Assembly (NCBI GenBank): GCA_900318535.1
Contig: ONKU01000004.1
Coordinates: 1 to 64,000, forward strand
Source of the DNA: an uncultured Prevotellaceae bacterium
GTDB lineage: Bacteria; Bacteroidota; Bacteroidia; Bacteroidales; Muribaculaceae
Reading direction: 5' to 3'
DNA length: 64,000 nucleotides
Shown here piece after piece: positions 1 through 7,801 of this stretch. The translations under genes were made by a program, and so were the position numbers. The first letter of the stretch is position 1. Each line of letters opens with the position of its first letter. A model generated the notes under the pieces. That model made no database searches. It was not told the DNA's origin and saw only the letters and a list, made by a program, of their open reading frames with translations.

Positions 1-282
1 ACAAGCCAAGACCGTGTCATCGTCAGGATTGATGCCGATGCCGCTGTACTTGTGCATCATCTTGTACTCTTTGCCGTTGATGACGGTGTCCCCCTTGAGT
101 TCCAGCGTAAAGAACGTCTGACCGGGCTGGAAACCCATGTAATCGTTATCCCAATAATGCACGAAATAGCAGACCCATTGCACGCCCTCGCGCACAAACG
201 GCGTGTAGCCGTCCTGAGCTATTGCCTGAGCCATGCCTAGCAACGCAAGTAAAGTTAAAAATAGTGCTCTTCTCATAATCAT
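1..282 (-). CDS. Secreted protein, N-terminal part (cut by window edge)
   Basis: The first 94 codons of a minus-strand gene run off the left edge. The start is ATG at 282 (a second ATG lies at 276), followed by a hydrophobic signal peptide ending near AQAIAQ. The mature part is almost identical to the start of the complete gene at 634-2232, including VREGVQWVCYFVHYWDN and GFQPGQTFFTLELKGD, so the two are tandem paralogues. A TAATTTTG -7 box lies upstream at 317-324. By analogy the full protein is probably secreted and about 500 residues long. The function is unknown, and whether it ends in a dockerin-like domain cannot be seen. Confidence 0.8.
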   Translation of the reverse strand, partial: MIMRRALFLTLLALLGMAQAIAQDGYTPFVREGVQWVCYFVHYWDNDYMGFQPGQTFFTLELKGDTVINGKEYKMMHKYSGIGINPDDDTVLAC

Positions 283-316
283 TATTCTATTATTCGTTAC
301 ACAAATTGATCTGTTG

Positions 317-324
317 CAAAATTA
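317..324 (-). promoter_or_regulatory. Bacteroidetes -7 box (TAATTTTG)
   Basis: TAATTTTG on the minus strand fits TAnnTTTG and lies 35 bp upstream of the start at 282. No clear -33 TTG is seen at the right spacing. Confidence 0.5.
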
Positions 325-504
325 CTGATAACTTTTGGAAACGGCACCTCATTCACACCTCATTTCGACAGGTGTAAATAACTGAAAATCACGAAACTAG
401 AAAATAAAAATCTCATTTGGGCCTAATCGGGCTTCCACAGGTGTGTCCTATTGACAGAAAAAGGAACTTTTGCAGAATAATCAATTATCTCATGGCTACT
501 ACAG

Positions 505-535
505 AAACAAATGCCCATACTTCAAAACATGGGCA
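505..535 (-). terminator. Probable terminator of the gene at 634-2232
   Basis: On the minus strand, TGCCCAT and ATGGGCA form a 7-bp stem around a 10-nt loop and are followed by TTTGTTT. It lies about 100 bp after the stop codon. Confidence 0.4.
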
Positions 536-633
536 CAAAGGGCTTCAACCACTAGGAGAAGGCTTGTTACTCACTGTTGCCCCAAATCGAGAAATGAGGG
601 GAAAAAGAAGCTTGATGCAGGAAATACCTGACC

Positions 634-2232
634 TTATTGTCCGTTGAGGATAATGTTGATGATGGCATTGACATCAGCGATGTTGATTTCTCCATCGTCG
701 TTCACGTCAGCGGCGGGTGCACGGCTATGACCATTGTTACCGCCCATGACGACGATATCAATCACGCTGTTTGCATCGGCAATGTTAATCTCTCCGTCGC
801 CATTCACATCACCGAGATTCTCAAACAGGGCAGGATTGTAGCGCATGCCCTTGTAGATGATCTTGCCGTCCATGATAACGTGGCTCAGTCCACAGTACTC
901 CTGGTAGTCGGCCTCGGGGTCGGGCTTGCGGGTGAACGGAGCCAGCAGGTCGCCCATGTCGCGGCTGTCGATGCCGATGCCCTCGATGATGTAGCACTGC
1001 ACCTCCCCGCTCTCGTCCACGTAGGCGTAGCGGTTGCAGCTGTAGCCATCAATCTCAACCGGCTCCACGAGCGTGAAGTTGTCGGCAGTCAGAATCTTGG
1101 GCGCTTCTTGCCAGTTGATATATTGCCTCAATACTGATTCAGGGTTTTTATGGTTGAAATAATAGAGCAGTTCCTGATTTTCCGCCGTTACGAACATTCG
1201 GCGCATCAGGTTGCGGCCTTCGCTAGCCACCTTGTCCAAGACGGTGTTGTCGATGGCCCTCTCATCAAGGGTTCCTTGCCTCAGAGAGCACACGATCTCG
1301 CCATCACCGTTCGGCTTCACGCCCTCGTAGTAACGGCAGTATCTGGCCCCTTTATAGTTCTTATCATAGTTTTCTGACGAGAAGTCCCCACGGGCATCCT
1401 TGCCACCGATCTCATAGGTGTAGTATTCGCTCTTGGTCACGCCGTGGTCGATGGTGACGCGCTCAAACACCCACTGCATGCCTTCACGCACCATGGGCAT
1501 GCGGCCGTCGTAGGGTGCCACGTCCATGTAATTGACGCCCCTGTAGATGATCTTGCCGTCCTGGACGACGTGGCTCAGAAAGTATGGGTACATCTCCTCG
1601 CCATAACTCAGCGGATAGCCGGGATAGAACCCGTCATATCCTATCCCCTCGATGAAGTAAAAGTCCCTGCCATTATCACTGAAAGTGTGGCGGTTGACCT
1701 GCTGTCCACCCACATCCACTTTGTCAATACCCTGATATTCGAGGTCACTATGGAGGGCATAGATGTACCTGTAGTAGGATTCCGTCTCATTGAACTCATA
1801 CAAGATGATTTCTTGTCCTGCTCTGGCCATGTCATAGAGGCTGTTTCCCACCACGCTGTTGAACAACTCGCCATACCCAACCAGGAAAGAACTGCTGGCC
1901 ATCCCGTCGGGGACGATGGCATAGACAACGCGGTCCTCCTCGCGCAGACAGGCCAGGACTGTGTCATCGTCAGGGTTGACGCCGATGCCACTGTATTTGT
2001 GCATCATCTTGTACTCTTTGCCGTCAATGACGGTGTCCCCTTTGAGCTCCAGCGTGAAGAATGTCTGGCCGGGCTGGAAACCCATGTAATCGTTATCCCA
2101 ATAATGCACGAAATAGCAGACCCACTGCACACCCTCGCGCACAAACGGGACGTACTCGTATTCCTGCGCAAAGGATGGAAGCGAGGATAAAAGCACCAGC
2201 AGCATCGTCATTATTTTCTTTGTCGTCTTCAT
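634..2232 (-). CDS. Secreted protein with internal duplication and C-terminal dockerin-like repeats
   Basis: This 532-residue protein starts with a signal peptide (about residues 1-22, ending SFAQ). Two homologous halves follow (about 28-238 and 247-467). Each opens with a VREG(V/M)QWV motif and closes with LSHV..DGKIIY.G, so the gene arose by internal duplication. Residues about 472-532 hold two calcium-loop segments, DVNGDGEINIAD and DVNDDGEINIAD, as in type I dockerins. No enzyme motif is visible. The N-terminal half is nearly identical to the partial gene at 1-282. No cohesin is visible in the window, so the dockerin-like pair may serve as an export or surface tag, as often suggested for gut Bacteroidales; that is inference. 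The divergent TPR regulator at 2485 may control it. Confidence 0.85.
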   Translation of the reverse strand: MKTTKKIMTMLLVLLSSLPSFAQEYEYVPFVREGVQWVCYFVHYWDNDYMGFQPGQTFFTLELKGDTVIDGKEYKMMHKYSGIGVNPDDDTVLACLREEDRVVYAIVPDGMASSSFLVGYGELFNSVVGNSLYDMARAGQEIILYEFNETESYYRYIYALHSDLEYQGIDKVDVGGQQVNRHTFSDNGRDFYFIEGIGYDGFYPGYPLSYGEEMYPYFLSHVVQDGKIIYRGVNYMDVAPYDGRMPMVREGMQWVFERVTIDHGVTKSEYYTYEIGGKDARGDFSSENYDKNYKGARYCRYYEGVKPNGDGEIVCSLRQGTLDERAIDNTVLDKVASEGRNLMRRMFVTAENQELLYYFNHKNPESVLRQYINWQEAPKILTADNFTLVEPVEIDGYSCNRYAYVDESGEVQCYIIEGIGIDSRDMGDLLAPFTRKPDPEADYQEYCGLSHVIMDGKIIYKGMRYNPALFENLGDVNGDGEINIADANSVIDIVVMGGNNGHSRAPAADVNDDGEINIADVNAIINIILNGQ

Positions 2233-2266
2233 AATGTATCTCGATTTAGTGATTATTTTTCATTTG

Positions 2267-2274
2267 CAAAGTTA
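2267..2274 (-). promoter_or_regulatory. -7 box (TAACTTTG) of the gene at 634-2232
   Basis: TAACTTTG on the minus strand lies 34 bp upstream of the start at 2232. No good -33 TTG is seen. Confidence 0.5.
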
Positions 2275-2382
2275 CTACAGATAATTGTTAAAGCGGCTAA
2301 AAATACGACACATTCATACCTCATTTTTGAAAATATAAAACGCTGATAATCGGTCATATGAAAAATAAAAATCTCATTTTGG

Positions 2383-2423
2383 CCTCATCGGCGCGAAAAA
2401 TGAGGCAGAAATCGTTAATTTTG
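2383..2423 (+). promoter_or_regulatory. Promoter of the TPR regulator with overlapping inverted repeat
   Basis: TAATTTTG at 2416-2423 is a -7 box for the gene at 2485. The inverted repeat CCTCAT-N11-ATGAGG at 2383-2405 covers the expected -33 region, which is a natural operator position. More CTCATT copies lie at 2320-2325 and 2373-2378 in this divergent gap. Autoregulation or control of the divergent gene is inference. Confidence 0.45.
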
Positions 2424-2484
2424 TACCTTAATTTCACTCCTCTTTGTGTGAAAGGCCAGAAAACTTGACTAAGATTTTTTTTAA

Positions 2485-4179
2485 ATGATACACTTCAAAA
2501 ACATCATCATTCTGCTCACAGCAGCAGTCTTTTCTATCTTGTTGGCTGGTTGCGACCACGACACCGCCACCTTGCAGGAACTCTCCCGTATCGACTCCAT
2601 GGTTTATCATCAACATGAACAAGAGGCATTACCCCTGTTGCAGCAGATGAATATTGAGCAATTCAGCAAAAAGGAACGTGCCTATCATGCTGTGCTGCTG
2701 TCGATGGCGCTGTACAAAAACTATGTCCCCTTCACCAGCGACTCGGCCATCAACGAGGCTGTGAACTATTTCAAGAAGTCGGGTGATGACCTGAAATACC
2801 TGAAAGCTCTAGTTGCCCAGGGCTGCGTCCTCGAGGATATGGGCAATCTTGAACAGGCGGTGGACAGTTACCATCGTGCCGAAAAACTGCCTCTAAGCAC
2901 CGACAGCTCCATGATCGCCTACGCCAAACTGAGATTGGGCAAACTCTATCAAGGACAAGTCATCGGTTCAGGCACCATTGCCCTGCAAAAGTACAAAGAG
3001 GCCTTGCCTCTTTACCAATCCCTCGGGGACAAGCATTATGAACAGGTGTGCCTCACCAGCATCGGCGGCATTTATCGGAATATTGATGATAAGCACGATT
3101 CGGCCGTCATCTATATGAAAGATGCCATCGAGTTGGCCCAGGAAGAGAATGATGAATACAACGTTTTTTCCAATCGTTATATCCTGTCAGAATACTATCT
3201 GGTGCGGGAACAGGATTACCAGTCAAGCAAGAAATATGCGCTGCAAGCCATTTCGGCCGATCCCGCCATCATCGACCATCCGCGGGCCCACTATCGGCTA
3301 GCCTCGTCTTATATGTTCCTGGGGCAACCCGACTCGGCGGTTTATTATCTGAAACGTGCCCCCGTAGCCAAAACGGCAATGGACAGCATCGTTTATTTTG
3401 AGCTCATGTCGGAGCTGGAACACCGGTACTGGAAAAATGAAGGGAAGTCAAAGGATTATATCCAGTTAGCACACGCCATTGCCGATTCACTTACCATCAA
3501 TGGCCTGAACCACCGCCTGCTGGAAGTGGAGAAGAAATATGATGTGCAGTTGGCCGAGCTGAACCAGGTGAAGAATGAATTCCGCCTGAGAGGGGCCATG
3601 CTGCTGGCGGCATTGCTGGCCTTGGCTCTGCTGGCAGCGGCATTCTTGGTATGGAGGTACCGGAACCAGCTGAAGATGAGACAGCACGAGGTCGATATGC
3701 TCAAGGCAGACCTTGACGGCTCACTGGCGAGCCTGGAGCAGATGCACGCACGGTTGAACGATGTGGAGACGAGTCCGCGAAACGACGAGCTGAAAAGCGC
3801 CATTGCCAACCAGATTCAGACGGTGCACCAGCTGCTGGAGTGGTCTTACCAATATGACGAAAAGACATTTACCCGCAAGTTTAACGAGATGATGACCCTG
3901 CGGGGAGCCGAAAACAAAAGCTACTGGAAGAACCTGCAACTGCTGGTCAACGACCTGTATAATAACGTGCTGGTGGCTGCCCAAGAGAGATCAGGAGGTC
4001 AACTCAGGGATGACGAGCTGAACTATCTGGCGCTGTATTGCTGCGGCTTCTCGCGCACGGTCATCATGGTGACGATGGATTACGGTAACATCGGCACAGT
4101 CTATAACAAGAGAATCCAAATCGCCAAGAAACTGGGCGTCAACAACCTCGACGACTTCATCAAACCGTATTTAACGTGA
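2485..4179 (+). CDS. Membrane-anchored TPR regulator (lipoprotein-type N-terminus, C-terminal HTH-like region)
   Basis: The 564-residue protein begins with a signal sequence ending in the lipobox-like LLAGC (Cys 23). Helical repeats of tetratricopeptide type fill about 40-340. One strong membrane segment lies at 371-391 (LLAALLALALLAAAFLVW), then a coiled coil. The C-terminal region (about 500-564, with LNYLALYCCGFSRT and YNKRIQIAKKLG) resembles the HTH ends of Bacteroidales TPR sensor proteins. A periplasmic TPR part would sense something and a cytoplasmic tail would bind DNA; that layout is known for such families, and its use here is inferred. It is divergent from the secreted genes to the left, which are its likely targets. 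The ligand is unknown. Confidence 0.7.
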   Translation: MIHFKNIIILLTAAVFSILLAGCDHDTATLQELSRIDSMVYHQHEQEALPLLQQMNIEQFSKKERAYHAVLLSMALYKNYVPFTSDSAINEAVNYFKKSGDDLKYLKALVAQGCVLEDMGNLEQAVDSYHRAEKLPLSTDSSMIAYAKLRLGKLYQGQVIGSGTIALQKYKEALPLYQSLGDKHYEQVCLTSIGGIYRNIDDKHDSAVIYMKDAIELAQEENDEYNVFSNRYILSEYYLVREQDYQSSKKYALQAISADPAIIDHPRAHYRLASSYMFLGQPDSAVYYLKRAPVAKTAMDSIVYFELMSELEHRYWKNEGKSKDYIQLAHAIADSLTINGLNHRLLEVEKKYDVQLAELNQVKNEFRLRGAMLLAALLALALLAAAFLVWRYRNQLKMRQHEVDMLKADLDGSLASLEQMHARLNDVETSPRNDELKSAIANQIQTVHQLLEWSYQYDEKTFTRKFNEMMTLRGAENKSYWKNLQLLVNDLYNNVLVAAQERSGGQLRDDELNYLALYCCGFSRTVIMVTMDYGNIGTVYNKRIQIAKKLGVNNLDDFIKPYLT

Positions 4180-4212
4180 GCCCATTCGTCAAATCTTATC
4201 GAGTTCTGCCCT

Positions 4213-4247
4213 AGAGACGCAAAATTTGCGTCTCTACATTGCGTCTC
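4213..4247. repeat. Palindromic GAGACGC repeat
   Basis: A perfect 11-1-11 inverted repeat (AGAGACGCAAA, centre A, TTTGCGTCTCT) spans 4213-4235 and is followed by another GCGTCTC at 4241-4247. Related palindromes occur at 23645-23714. It lies after the stop of the TPR regulator and could also act as a transcription end. Confidence 0.6.
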
Positions 4248-4313
4248 AGCGTGGGGCCAAAGAACCCGGATGCCAATTAGTTTAATTAGTTAAATTCGTA
4301 GGCCATTAAAATC

Positions 4314-4856
4314 TTAGCGTTGGGCCAAGGTGTTGAGGGTGGCGATGAGGTCGGCAGGGGTGGTAGCGACGAGGGTGCGGGCGAGGTTTTTGCCGCGGGC
4401 GAAGGGGGTTTGGGTCATGTCGGCGAGCTGCTGGACGGTGGCGTCGTACAGGCCGTCGATGTTGGCGACGATGACGGGGCGCGGGTCGTCGTTGCCAATG
4501 GTCAGGACGGCGAGGGTGGACATCCATTCATCAAGGGTGCCGATGCCGCCGGGCATCACGACGAACACGTCGCCGTGCTCAATCATGTACTGCTTGCGGT
4601 CGCCCAGATTGGCGGTATAGACCACCTCGTCGCACACGGGGTCGATGCGGTGCCTGAACATCTCGGGTATCACACCGATAACGTGCCCTCCAGCCTCGTG
4701 GGCTACAGCAGCGGTGATGTGCATCAGCCCCGCATTGGAGCCGCCATAGAGCAAGGTGTGCCCATTCTGTCCAATCCAAGTGCCCAGGTCGCGGGCCAAC
4801 TGCTGGTATTTCTCCTCCAGCCCCGCCTGTGAGCTGCAATAAACGACAATCTTCAT
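4314..4856 (-). CDS. LOG-family (TIGR00730) Rossmann protein, probable nucleoside monophosphate phosphoribohydrolase
   Basis: The 180-residue length is typical of the family. The signature PGGIGTLDE is at residues 102-110, and the N-terminal Rossmann part contains GGSNAGLM. LOG enzymes release adenine-type bases from nucleoside 5'-monophosphates in the cytoplasm. Bacterial members are often annotated as lysine decarboxylase-like, which is a historical error. It follows birA on the same strand after a 128-bp gap that carries a dispersed repeat, so co-transcription with birA is uncertain. The substrate was not determined. Confidence 0.85.
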   Translation of the reverse strand: MKIVVYCSSQAGLEEKYQQLARDLGTWIGQNGHTLLYGGSNAGLMHITAAVAHEAGGHVIGVIPEMFRHRIDPVCDEVVYTANLGDRKQYMIEHGDVFVVMPGGIGTLDEWMSTLAVLTIGNDDPRPVIVANIDGLYDATVQQLADMTQTPFARGKNLARTLVATTPADLIATLNTLAQR

Positions 4857-4878
4857 ATCTTTACTACTATGTATTTAA

Positions 4879-4916
4879 AAAGGAAGACAATAAGTACAAT
4901 AAATACTAAGCCATCC
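4879..4916. repeat. Dispersed AT-rich repeat (AATAAGTACAATAAATACTA type)
   Basis: A block of about 38 bp, AAGGAAGACAATAAGTACAA onward and ending in GCCATCC, recurs nearly unchanged at 41757-41795. It recurs in inverse orientation at 31212-31250 and 36797-36826. It lies between birA and the LOG gene. Confidence 0.6.
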
Positions 4917-4984
4917 GGAAGGAAGCAATTGAATTGGTCGCGGATGCCATTGTTTTTGTTGTATTTATTGTTTTCATTTTTGGA

Positions 4985-5737
4985 TTATAGGACTGTGTTG
5001 TTGATGATGTGCTTGACTTCCTTGAAGAGGTAGGTGTGGGTGGTGCTGTCCTCGTGCAGGAGGGTGAGGGTGCCGTCGGGGGCAATACCGGCGACGCTCG
5101 CCATGAAACGATTGCCTGCTGCGTCCTCGTAGGGGTGCTGCTGGCCGTCGTTGCGGTACATGGACTCCATGTAGCGCTGATGCAGGTTTTTGCGGGCTTC
5201 TTCGTCATTCAGCGAGTCCACCAGCTCCTCGATACGGGAGCACACGCGCTTGAGCAGCGCCATCAGGTCGTGCTCATGGCCCGTGATGTTGATGAGCGAG
5301 GCGGGATTGGGCGCGTCGCTCAGAAAACGCTCCTGGTTGACGTTGATGCCGATGCCCACGATGCAGGTGGCGATGTCGTTGCCGTCAAGCGAGTTCTCGA
5401 GCAGCATGCCGCACACCTTCTTGTCTTGCCAATAGACGTCGTTGGGCCACTTGACGGCGAAACCGTCTCCAGCCTCGGCCGTCAGCGCCTCGACAACCGC
5501 TAGGGCGGCTGCTTCGCTCAGGTAGAACTGGTCGCGGGCTTTGACAGGCGGCCGTTTGAGCAAGTGGGAGAATGTCAGGTTCTTACCGTCCTCGCTCTCC
5601 CAGGAATTGCCCTTTTGGCCACGGCCCGCCGTTTGGCTGGGGGTATAAATGACCGTACCGCCCGGCAGCGTTGCTGCCAAGCGGGACAGGTAGGTGTTGG
5701 TGCTCGCCGTCTGGCTGACCTTGATGTAGTGTGGCAT
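4985..5737 (-). CDS. birA: Biotin--[acetyl-CoA-carboxylase] ligase, monofunctional
   Basis: The 250-residue protein attaches biotin to the carrier protein of acetyl-CoA carboxylase and other biotin enzymes through biotinyl-AMP. The biotinyl-AMP loop GRGQKG is at 38-43 and KWPND at 96-100. CGMLLE and GIGINVN also match the family. It lacks the N-terminal winged helix of E. coli BirA, so it should not act as a repressor. The start is only 2 bp beyond the stop of tsaE, so the two are almost certainly co-transcribed and translationally coupled. Confidence 0.92.
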   Translation of the reverse strand: MPHYIKVSQTASTNTYLSRLAATLPGGTVIYTPSQTAGRGQKGNSWESEDGKNLTFSHLLKRPPVKARDQFYLSEAAALAVVEALTAEAGDGFAVKWPNDVYWQDKKVCGMLLENSLDGNDIATCIVGIGINVNQERFLSDAPNPASLINITGHEHDLMALLKRVCSRIEELVDSLNDEEARKNLHQRYMESMYRNDGQQHPYEDAAGNRFMASVAGIAPDGTLTLLHEDSTTHTYLFKEVKHIINNTVL

Positions 5738-5739
5738 GG

Positions 5740-6180
5740 TCAGGCGGTGGGGAAAGTCATCTTCAAGGTGCGGCTCTCGTCATCGTTCACGGTGATGTCG
5801 ACGCGCACGGTGTCGTCGGGCAACAGGCCGTCGATGCGCTCGGGCCACTCGATAAAGCACAGCGCGCCGCTGTCGAAGTAGTCCTCGGCGCCCAGGTCAA
5901 CGGCTTCTTCCTCCTTCTCGAGGCGGTAGCAGTCGAAGTGGTAGATCAGTTCGGCCGTGGTGTCGCTGCGGTACTCGTTAATGATGGCAAACGAGGGCGA
6001 GTTGGTCACGTCGGTCTCAACGCCCAGCTGCTTGCACAAGGCATTGATGAATGTGGTCTTGCCGGCACCCATCTCGCCGTAGAAGGCATAGACGGTCAGG
6101 TCGCCCATCTCGGTCATGAACTTGTAGGCAGCCTCCTCGAGGGCCTCCAGATTGGGAATCGGTATTTCAATGGTTTTCAT
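5740..6180 (-). CDS. tsaE: tRNA threonylcarbamoyladenosine biosynthesis ATPase TsaE
   Basis: The 146-residue protein has a Walker A loop GEMGAGKT at 35-42 near the N-terminus, followed by SPSF..INEY and a YHFD.YRL motif, all typical of TsaE. With TsaB and TsaD it makes the t6A modification at position 37 of ANN-decoding tRNAs; those partners are not in the window. It sits between porX (51 bp upstream) and birA (2 bp downstream). Confidence 0.93.
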   Translation of the reverse strand: MKTIEIPIPNLEALEEAAYKFMTEMGDLTVYAFYGEMGAGKTTFINALCKQLGVETDVTNSPSFAIINEYRSDTTAELIYHFDCYRLEKEEEAVDLGAEDYFDSGALCFIEWPERIDGLLPDDTVRVDITVNDDESRTLKMTFPTA

Positions 6181-6231
6181 ATCCTTAGTATTTTATTGGC
6201 CGCGACTATGTCGCGGCATGGTGAACCTTGA

Positions 6232-7776
6232 TTATTTGGGGGAGAGGGTCACGATGGGCACGAGCATCTCTTCCATTGAGATGCCGCCGTGCTGGAACGT
6301 GTCGTTGTAATAGGAAACGTAGTAGTTGTAGTTGTTGGGATAGGCAAAGAAGTCACGGTTCATCGCAAAGATGTAGGTGCTTGAGATGTTGGGAGCGGGC
6401 AGGCCTACACGCTTGGGCTGCTTGATTTCATAGACTTGCTTGCCGTTGTAGGTCAGGCTCTTGCCTACCTTGTAGCGCAGGTTGGTGTTGATGTTCTTGT
6501 CGCCGATGACGTTGATGGGACGGTCCACCTTGATGGTACCGTGGTCGGTTGTGAGGATGACCTTGTAACCGTTCTCGGCCATGAGCTTGAAGATGTCGAG
6601 CACGTTGGAGTTCTTGAACCAGGACTCGGTGAGCGAGCGGTAGGCAACGTCGGTGTTGGCCAGCTCGCGAATCATCTTGGACTCGGTGCGGGCATGTGAG
6701 AGCATATCCACAAAGTTGAACACCAGCACATTGAGCTCATAGTTCTTGAACATGCCGAAGTTCTGCATCAGCTTCTCGCCGGCGGCGCTGTCGTTCATCT
6801 TGGTGTAAGAGAAATGAGCCTTGCGGCGGTAGCGGTCAAGCAGCGTCTGGATGAGCGGCGCCTCGTTCAGGTTCTTGCCCTCTTCGCTCTCCTCATCGAC
6901 CCACAGGTCGGGGAACATGCGCTCGATATCGACGGGCATCAGTCCCGAGAAGATGGCGTTGCGGGCATATTGTGTGGCTGTGGGCAGGATGGTGGTGTAG
7001 AGCTCTTCCTTCTCGATGTTGAAGTACTCGTTGAGCAGCGGGCTCACCGTCCTCCACTGGTCGAGCCTGAAGTTGTCGATGACGACGAAGCACACCTTCT
7101 CGCCCTTGTCCAGCAGGGGCAGCACCTTGGTCTTGAACAGCTCGTTGCTGCGCAAGGGGTGCTCGGCCTGCGTCATCCAGTTCTCGTAATTGCGCTTGAC
7201 AAACTTGGCAAAGGCATTGTTGGCCTCCACCTTCTGCATGTGCAGCATTTCGTCCATCTTGGTATCGGCATTGGAGAGGGTAAGCTCCCAGTGCACGAGC
7301 GTGGTGTAGAGCTCATACCAGTCCTCGATGGTCTGTGCCGAGTTGATCATTTGGCTGATGCGCATGAATTCCTGCTGGTAGTCGCCGGTGACTTTCTCGC
7401 TGATGAGCGCATCGCTGTGCAGGTTCTTCTTGATGGACAGCAGAATCTGCATCGGGTTGACGGGCTTGATCAGGTAATCGGCAATCTCGCTGCCGATGGC
7501 CTGGTTCATGATGTCCTCCTCCTCGCTCTTGGTAATCATGATGACGGGGACATTGGGCTGGAGCATCTTGATGCGCTGCAACGCTTCCAGGCCGCTGATG
7601 CCCGGCATGTTCTCATCCAGGATGATGAGGTTGAAGAGCTGGTTGCTCAGCTGGTCGATGGCGTCACGCCCATTGGTCACGGTCTCCACCTCGTAGCCCT
7701 TGTTCTGCAAGAACAGGATATGAGGTTTCAGCAGATCGATTTCGTCATCTGCCCAAAGGATTCTTTCTTTGCTCAT
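6232..7776 (-). CDS. porX: PorX, T9SS response regulator with PglZ domain
   Basis: The 514-residue protein has an N-terminal CheY-like receiver (about 4-120) with the acidic pair DDE at 10-12, phospho-acceptor Asp 54 in LILDENMPG, and conserved Lys in YLIKPVNP. The rest is a PglZ (alkaline-phosphatase-like) domain with VVIDNFRLDQW, TATQYARNAIF and LTTDHGTI motifs. In Porphyromonas and Flavobacterium PorX works with the kinase PorY and regulates type IX secretion. No PorY is in this window. It follows porW by 25 bp and precedes tsaE by 51 bp, so porW-porX-tsaE-birA look like one operon. Confidence 0.93.
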   Translation of the reverse strand: MSKERILWADDEIDLLKPHILFLQNKGYEVETVTNGRDAIDQLSNQLFNLIILDENMPGISGLEALQRIKMLQPNVPVIMITKSEEEDIMNQAIGSEIADYLIKPVNPMQILLSIKKNLHSDALISEKVTGDYQQEFMRISQMINSAQTIEDWYELYTTLVHWELTLSNADTKMDEMLHMQKVEANNAFAKFVKRNYENWMTQAEHPLRSNELFKTKVLPLLDKGEKVCFVVIDNFRLDQWRTVSPLLNEYFNIEKEELYTTILPTATQYARNAIFSGLMPVDIERMFPDLWVDEESEEGKNLNEAPLIQTLLDRYRRKAHFSYTKMNDSAAGEKLMQNFGMFKNYELNVLVFNFVDMLSHARTESKMIRELANTDVAYRSLTESWFKNSNVLDIFKLMAENGYKVILTTDHGTIKVDRPINVIGDKNINTNLRYKVGKSLTYNGKQVYEIKQPKRVGLPAPNISSTYIFAMNRDFFAYPNNYNYYVSYYNDTFQHGGISMEEMLVPIVTLSPK

Positions 7777-7801
7777 GTTGTTGATGTCAACTTATGTGTT
7801 G

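Larger units (their letters stand above)
283..633. other. Intergenic region with CTCATT repeats and a hairpin
   Basis: I see no gene here. The region holds the promoter of the partial gene, three copies of CTCATT (348-353, 359-364, 412-417) and an A-rich block at 399-430 that recurs at 2358-2392 upstream of the paralogous gene. A terminator-like hairpin for the gene at 634 lies at 512-535. Confidence 0.5.

Noticed and set aside
417..647. Plus-strand open frame of 76 codons
   Set aside because: It lies in the repeat-bearing gap, ends inside the dockerin gene on the other strand and shows no domain or promoter.
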